From DAIOEK01 sp036746315 (GTDB lineage Bacteria > Chloroflexota > Anaerolineae > Anaerolineales > Anaerolineaceae): DNA of 64,000 bases. Shown in pieces: positions 60,147 through 64,000 of this stretch (the first letter of the stretch is position 1; every line of letters starts with the position of its first letter). Where the stretch lies: contig DAIOEK010000004.1 in assembly GCA_036746315.1 (NCBI GenBank), forward strand, positions 42,922 to 106,921. Reading direction: 5' to 3'. A program made the position numbers and the translations under genes. The notes below the pieces were generated by a model that was not told where the DNA came from, ran no database searches, and was given only the letters and a program-made list of their open reading frames with translations.

Positions 60147-60183
60147 GTAAAAAATATCCGGCTTCTCGCCGGATATTTTTTAC
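60147..60183. terminator. Bidirectional terminator
   Basis: AAAAAATATCCGGC-TTCTC-GCCGGATATTTTTT (60149-60181) is a perfect 14-bp stem including its A/T flanks. It serves both the DUF362 gene and the converging 172-aa gene. Confidence 0.9.
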
Positions 60184-60197
60184 TCATGGGTTTTGTT

Positions 60198-60716
60198 TTA
60201 CTGCATGAAAGTCCAACCGGTTTGCTGGTGCGATGAAAAGTAAAGCACCGCCCAGGTCCAATCGATCAGATATTGTTCAATCCTGTCCAGCAGGTCAAGC
60301 TTGGAGCGGAAATCGAACATCAACTCGCGTGTATCCACCAGCATCTGCATGCACTGAGTGTGGATTTCTGTATCCTGCACACCAATTCGTTTGAGCGAAT
60401 TAATAATGTGAACGGGACGAATTCCATAGAAAGATTGCAGTTTATTGCCATTCTTGAAAACCACGCCCATCTTGGTCAGGTTGGAATGAAACCCCTGAAA
60501 GACTTGCTGCTGGTCATCCCTCACCTGGGCACGCCTCAGGCTGATCTCCGAAAGGATCTCGCGCAGCACATCCAGGCTTTCGGGTCCGATAATCACCAGT
60601 GATTCCACCAGGCGTTGAATCGGGATAACGCTGGAATCATCCAGACATAGCATGATGACATCGCCAACCTTCATGCGTATATATTCCCGATCATTGGTGG
60701 GTATCTGTTTATCCAT
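60198..60716 (-). CDS. Uncharacterised 172-residue protein
   Basis: I do not recognise a family. The protein appears mostly helical after a short beta-rich start (YIRMKVGDVIMLCLDDSS, about 12-29), with repeated hydrophobic heptads that may form a coiled coil. It has no signal peptide or membrane segment, and its cysteines (24, 122) form no motif. It is bounded by a terminator downstream and an AT-rich promoter region upstream (TATATATA at about 60745). Confidence 0.65.
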   Translation of the reverse strand: MDKQIPTNDREYIRMKVGDVIMLCLDDSSVIPIQRLVESLVIIGPESLDVLREILSEISLRRAQVRDDQQQVFQGFHSNLTKMGVVFKNGNKLQSFYGIRPVHIINSLKRIGVQDTEIHTQCMQMLVDTRELMFDFRSKLDLLDRIEQYLIDWTWAVLYFSSHQQTGWTFMQ

Positions 60717-60789
60717 TATTTTCCTGCATTGTTTCTACATAATTTATATATATAATCGGCAGGTTTTAAAAATATTGTAGGGGTAAGGG

Positions 60790-60812
60790 CAAAAAAAAGC
60801 AAATTACTGCTC
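60790..60812 (-). terminator. Weak terminator of the SH3 protein gene
   Basis: On the minus strand GAGCA-GTAATT-TGCTT followed by TTTTTT overlaps the stop codon at 60804. The stem is only five pairs, so this is a weak call supported mostly by the T run. Confidence 0.4.
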
Positions 60813-61277
60813 GTTAAATTCCACCAGGTAATTGGCAACTGCCCAACCGGCTCTGGTTGAATCGTAAGGGGCTTCCAGATACCACCAGGTGTAACCATCC
60901 ACACTTTCCGGTCCGCTCTTGATGACGAACACCTCATTTTCGGCGCCCAGAAAGATGGGAGTGGTACTTGTACCGGGTTCTCTGCGCAAACGCAAACCAT
61001 CGCCGCCCGTACCGGTTACCCGCACCGTCATGCCAACACTCAGCGCTGCTCCGGGATCGGGTGGCAGTCCTTCCTGCTGTGTGGCGGATGGTTCTGCGGT
61101 AAGCTGCGGGGTGGGAGTGTCGATGATGGGCGGAGCCGGTATTACCGTTACCACCGGGGATACAACGGAATAGGATGGAGTGCGAGGGGAGAGGATGAAC
61201 CATAACAATACCGCCACCCCAAAACAGATAAAACCGATGATCACCCCGGCAAACAGGGAGGAGAGTTTTCTATTCAT
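60804..61277 (-). CDS. Membrane-anchored bacterial SH3 domain protein
   Basis: This 157-residue protein has one N-terminal membrane segment (about 9-29), a Pro/Thr-rich spacer (about 35-75) and a C-terminal SH3_3 domain (VGMTVRVTGTGGDGLRLRREPG, then GYTWWYLEAP and GWAVANYLV). Such domains bind cell-wall or periplasmic partners. Its ATG is 1 bp after the caxA stop, so the two are co-expressed. Confidence 0.85.
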   Translation of the reverse strand: MNRKLSSLFAGVIIGFICFGVAVLLWFILSPRTPSYSVVSPVVTVIPAPPIIDTPTPQLTAEPSATQQEGLPPDPGAALSVGMTVRVTGTGGDGLRLRREPGTSTTPIFLGAENEVFVIKSGPESVDGYTWWYLEAPYDSTRAGWAVANYLVEFNEQ

Positions 61278-61278
61278 A

Positions 61279-62358
61279 TCAAACCGCAAACAGGAAGAAC
61301 GCCAGCGCCAGGATCAGATAAACTCCCAGTAACGCCAACCCCTCCAGCCAGTTGGATTCGCCATCGCCGGCAACCAGCACCGTGAGCAACACTCCAGCGC
61401 CCAATGCCAGCAGTTCGAAATTGTTGAATACCAGCGTGAGTGGATGTCCCATCAGCAGGCTGATAAAAACCAGGATCGGTGCAACGAATAATGCAATCTG
61501 TAAACTGGAAGAGATGGCAATCTCTACGCTCAATTCCATCTTGTTGCGATGAGCCATCTGAACGGCCACAAAGTGTTCGGCTGCATTACCAACAATGGGG
61601 ATGAGAATGATACCCAGGAAGAACTCGGATATGCCTGCCGAAGAGACCACATGCTCGACCGCGCCCACCAGCATTTCACTCAGGTAAACCACTCCCAGCG
61701 TTGCAATAACCAGCAGAGTGATTGCCGTCTGCAACTTCATTTCGGGGTGGTGCTTGTTGTCGACCTCCACCACATGAGTGATCGGATTTTGGATGTGTTT
61801 GAAGGAGTAGATCAACCCGCCGATATAGAGCAACAGCATTACCACTGCCACGCCAATACTCAACACCTCCACGCGCATGCTCGTCTCTGTGCCAATTGCC
61901 ACTCGGAAAAGGGATGGGATGACCAGCGCAGTCACGCTCAAAGTCAGCAGCACGGTGTGATTGGCAGCCTGTTTGCGATCGAATGTCTGCACGCCGTTCC
62001 TGAATCCACCGACCAGCATGGATACTCCCAGCACGAACAAAAGATTGCCCAGAATCGAACCAGTGATCGAAGCCTTCACCAGGTCGAGATATCCTGCTTT
62101 GATTGCCACCAGTGTGATGATCAATTCCGCCGCATTCCCCAGCGTAGCGTTCAGCAGCCCGCCAATTTTGGGACCAGTGTAACTTGCCAGTGCCTCTGTC
62201 GCCTGTCCGATCATGCCTGCCAATGGAACAATGGCGACCACCGAAAAGATAAATGTCCAAATATCACCCCAGGCTGCCAATTCCGAAGCCACTGCCAGTG
62301 GAAAGGCAATCAGCAGGAGCATTAATGGGTTGGAGCGTAAGAATTTGATCGGCTTCAT
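61279..62358 (-). CDS. caxA: Ca2+/H+ antiporter of the CaCA/CAX family
   Basis: This 359-residue membrane protein has about 11 segments and the two inverted alpha-repeats of the CAX family: GLLNATLGNAAELIITLVAI (about 67-86) and IPIVGNAAEHFVAVQMA (about 253-269). The GNAAE Glu residues bind Ca2+. It expels calcium using the proton gradient. The ATG at 62358 begins MKPIKFLRSNP. Confidence 0.93.
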   Translation of the reverse strand: MKPIKFLRSNPLMLLLIAFPLAVASELAAWGDIWTFIFSVVAIVPLAGMIGQATEALASYTGPKIGGLLNATLGNAAELIITLVAIKAGYLDLVKASITGSILGNLLFVLGVSMLVGGFRNGVQTFDRKQAANHTVLLTLSVTALVIPSLFRVAIGTETSMRVEVLSIGVAVVMLLLYIGGLIYSFKHIQNPITHVVEVDNKHHPEMKLQTAITLLVIATLGVVYLSEMLVGAVEHVVSSAGISEFFLGIILIPIVGNAAEHFVAVQMAHRNKMELSVEIAISSSLQIALFVAPILVFISLLMGHPLTLVFNNFELLALGAGVLLTVLVAGDGESNWLEGLALLGVYLILALAFFLFAV

Positions 62359-62420
62359 GGTATTTGACCCCAAAAAAGATATGCTGATTATACCCGATGG
62401 AACGCCGGGCAATCCCCCTA

Positions 62421-62429
62421 TGATATAAT
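62421..62429 (+). promoter_or_regulatory. Extended -10 promoter of the second kinase gene
   Basis: TGA-TATAAT (TGnTATAAT) lies 18 bp before the ATG at 62448, giving a leader of about 12 nt with no Shine-Dalgarno sequence. The same arrangement is seen at ricT. Confidence 0.55.
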
Positions 62430-62447
62430 TTTTGTATCGAACCCCTT

Positions 62448-63476
62448 ATGGACGAACTGCCGATTCTCAACAAACGTTATAAATTACTCGAAGCCATAGG
62501 CAAGGGCGGGATGGCATATGTTTATTCTGCATATGACCTCATGCTCGACCGCCAGGTCGCCATAAAAATGTTAAAGCAGGACCTCAGCGCAGATCAGGCT
62601 TTTCGTGATCGCTTTCATCTGGAAGCCAAAGCTGCCGCCAATCTCTCGCACCCCAGCATTGTCACCGTCCATGATTTTGGTTTCGACCAGGATTGGCTCT
62701 TCATCGTCATGGAGCATGTGCCGGGTACCGACCTGAAAACCATGTTGACACAAAAAGGTCGCATCCCAATTGAAGATGCCATCCCGTTGATCATTCAGGC
62801 TTGCTCGGGTATTGGCTACGCGCATCGCGCCGGTCTGGTCCACTGTGATATCAAACCCCATAACATGCTCGTTACACCCGATATGCGGTTGAAGGTGACC
62901 GATTTCGGCATCGCTCGCGCCCTTGCCTCCATCCAGCCTGATGAGCACCACCAGGAAGTCTGGGGCTCTCCGCAGTATTTTTCCCCGGAACAGGCTGCCG
63001 GTAATGCCCCGCTGCCTGCATCGGATGTATATTCATTGGGTGTGGTAATGTATGAAGTCCTCACCGGGCAGTTGCCTTTCCACGGAGATACAATCCAGGA
63101 ATATGCCAATAAACACCTGTACGAGGCTCCCATTCCCCCCAGCCGGCTTAACCCGCTCATCCCCGCCGAATTGGATGAAATCATCCTGAAAGTGCTCTCC
63201 AAAGAGCCAGCCCGGCGCTATCGCACCGCAGATCAACTGGGACGGGTGTTGCAATCCAATGTGCACCTGGGTGATTCTGCATTTATGGAAGGCTATTACC
63301 CGCCGGTCGATCCTGCCGCAACTCTGGTAACCACACCGGTGAATCAGCCGCGACCTGCCATCTCGGAAGAGATCAACAAGATCGATTGGATTACCATCGG
63401 TCTGGGGTTGCTGACGGTGGTAGCCGTGGGCGGGCTAATTCCACTCTGGATTGCTGTCTTATTTAATCTGCTATGA
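62448..63476 (+). CDS. Ser/Thr protein kinase with C-terminal membrane anchor
   Basis: This 342-residue Hanks-type kinase has GKGGMAYVYSAYD (about 18-30), AIKM with the catalytic Lys, HCDIKPHNML in place of HRDxKPxN, TDFGIAR and SPEQAAG. The catalytic Asp is kept but the preceding Arg is Cys, so it is a non-RD kinase that may not need activation-loop phosphorylation. One membrane segment lies at the very C-terminus (about 315-340), with no outer sensor domain. It overlaps rpe by four bases. Confidence 0.92.
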   Translation: MDELPILNKRYKLLEAIGKGGMAYVYSAYDLMLDRQVAIKMLKQDLSADQAFRDRFHLEAKAAANLSHPSIVTVHDFGFDQDWLFIVMEHVPGTDLKTMLTQKGRIPIEDAIPLIIQACSGIGYAHRAGLVHCDIKPHNMLVTPDMRLKVTDFGIARALASIQPDEHHQEVWGSPQYFSPEQAAGNAPLPASDVYSLGVVMYEVLTGQLPFHGDTIQEYANKHLYEAPIPPSRLNPLIPAELDEIILKVLSKEPARRYRTADQLGRVLQSNVHLGDSAFMEGYYPPVDPAATLVTTPVNQPRPAISEEINKIDWITIGLGLLTVVAVGGLIPLWIAVLFNLL

Positions 63477-64000
63477 AAAAAATACTCTCTGTTTCCATCC
63501 TATCTGCAAATTTCGAACATCTGGCTCAGGACATACGCACCTGCGAAGAGGCCGGCGCCGACTGGATCCACATTGATGTCATGGATGGCAGGTTCGTTCC
63601 CAACATCACCATGGGTCCGTTCATCGTTGAAACGTGCCGCCGGATCACACAACTGCCCCTCGACGTCCACCTGATGATCGAAAAGCCTGAAGAGCACATC
63701 TCCTCTTTCGCCAATGCCGGCGCCAGCATTATCACCGTGCAAACCGAAACCTGCCCGCATCTGCATCGCACCCTGGAAATGATCCATGAAGCTGGCTGCC
63801 AGAGCGGAGTAGCATACAACCCTGCCACTCCGGTGGAAAATATCCCGCTGATTGCCAGCGATTTGGATATGGTGCTGGTGATGACGGTCAATCCCGGCTA
63901 TTCCGGGCAGTCCTATATCCACGGCATAGAAAAGAAAGTTAAACAGGTCGCAGATCAATTGTCGCAATTCGATCGTCCCATCCGCATTCAGGTGGATGGC
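63473..64000 (+). CDS. rpe: Ribulose-phosphate 3-epimerase, 5' part
   Basis: The frame is open from the ATG at 63473 to the window edge (176 residues of about 220). It has SVSILSANF, the metal/catalytic segment WIHIDVMDGRFVPNITMGP, LDVHLMIEKPEE and VMTVNPGYSGQSY, all typical of Rpe. It interconverts ribulose-5-phosphate and xylulose-5-phosphate. It overlaps the kinase stop (ATGA). Confidence 0.96.
   Translation, partial: MKKILSVSILSANFEHLAQDIRTCEEAGADWIHIDVMDGRFVPNITMGPFIVETCRRITQLPLDVHLMIEKPEEHISSFANAGASIITVQTETCPHLHRTLEMIHEAGCQSGVAYNPATPVENIPLIASDLDMVLVMTVNPGYSGQSYIHGIEKKVKQVADQLSQFDRPIRIQVDG

Noticed and set aside
1..64000. tRNA genes, CRISPR arrays, insertion sequences, prophage
   Set aside because: No cloverleaf, regularly spaced repeat, transposase or phage gene was found on reading both strands; short tRNA-like hairpins did not complete a cloverleaf.

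Overview
The window is a 64 kb piece of a bacterial chromosome, probably from a draft or metagenome assembly: there is one run of exactly 100 N, flanked by identical 55-bp ends. Gene content suggests a mostly anaerobic member of the Chloroflexota, Anaerolineae-like. The pointers are a fused nuoCD, coenzyme F420 genes, soluble Ser/Thr kinases with PQQ propellers, and multi-subunit molybdenum hydroxylases. This taxonomic call is inference from gene families; there is no rRNA or other marker gene here.

Left part (1-11,400). A minus-strand operon carries nuoB-nuoCD-nuoI, a 107-aa four-cysteine protein, the Fe-S carrier mrp and the start of ricT. It has a strong promoter with a palindrome at its start point and faces a SufR-like Fe-S-type regulator. 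Plus-strand genes follow: a B3/B4-domain protein, a tandem MerR-type regulator and a three-gene ABC-2 exporter. A minus-strand phytoene-desaturase-like flavoprotein comes next.

Centre (11,400-37,700). After the gap comes glmS, preceded by what reads as a glmS ribozyme core with an unusual two-hairpin insertion. The next 23.6 kb looks like one minus-strand transcription unit, with nearly all genes overlapping or less than 30 bp apart. It holds three molybdenum hydroxylases, each with a different subunit fusion, and the XdhC, YqeB, YqeC and MocA-like accessory proteins of selenium-dependent molybdenum hydroxylases. It also carries SsnA, the F420 genes cofC, cofD, cofE and F420:NADPH oxidoreductase, an F420-type LLM oxidoreductase, a family II pyrophosphatase, a 2H phosphoesterase, a thioesterase and a NUDIX hydrolase. 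One reading is that the hydroxylases feed electrons into F420, while the pyrophosphatase pulls the CofC and MocA reactions.

Right-centre (37,700-44,400). A plus-strand signalling cluster encodes a Ser/Thr kinase with a PQQ propeller, a PP2C phosphatase, a J-domain-vWA protein, a zinc-ribbon-FHA protein, a 79-aa protein and two orphan response regulators. It ends at a bidirectional terminator.

Right part (44,400-64,000). A minus-strand housekeeping operon runs from an M20 peptidase through DUF1385, ComEA, a Het-C-like protein, YqeY, PgpH, YbeY and DgkA to an endonuclease-IV-like protein. A lipoprotein sulfatase lies upstream. A DtxR-family regulator faces feoA-feoB-feoC across a perfect 20-bp palindrome. 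A clear fluoride riboswitch with its own promoter and terminator controls crcB and a DUF190-CBS gene. The window closes with a DUF362 protein, an orphan 172-aa gene, an SH3 protein with a Ca2+/H+ antiporter, a second Ser/Thr kinase and the start of rpe. I saw no tRNA, rRNA, CRISPR array, transposase or prophage.
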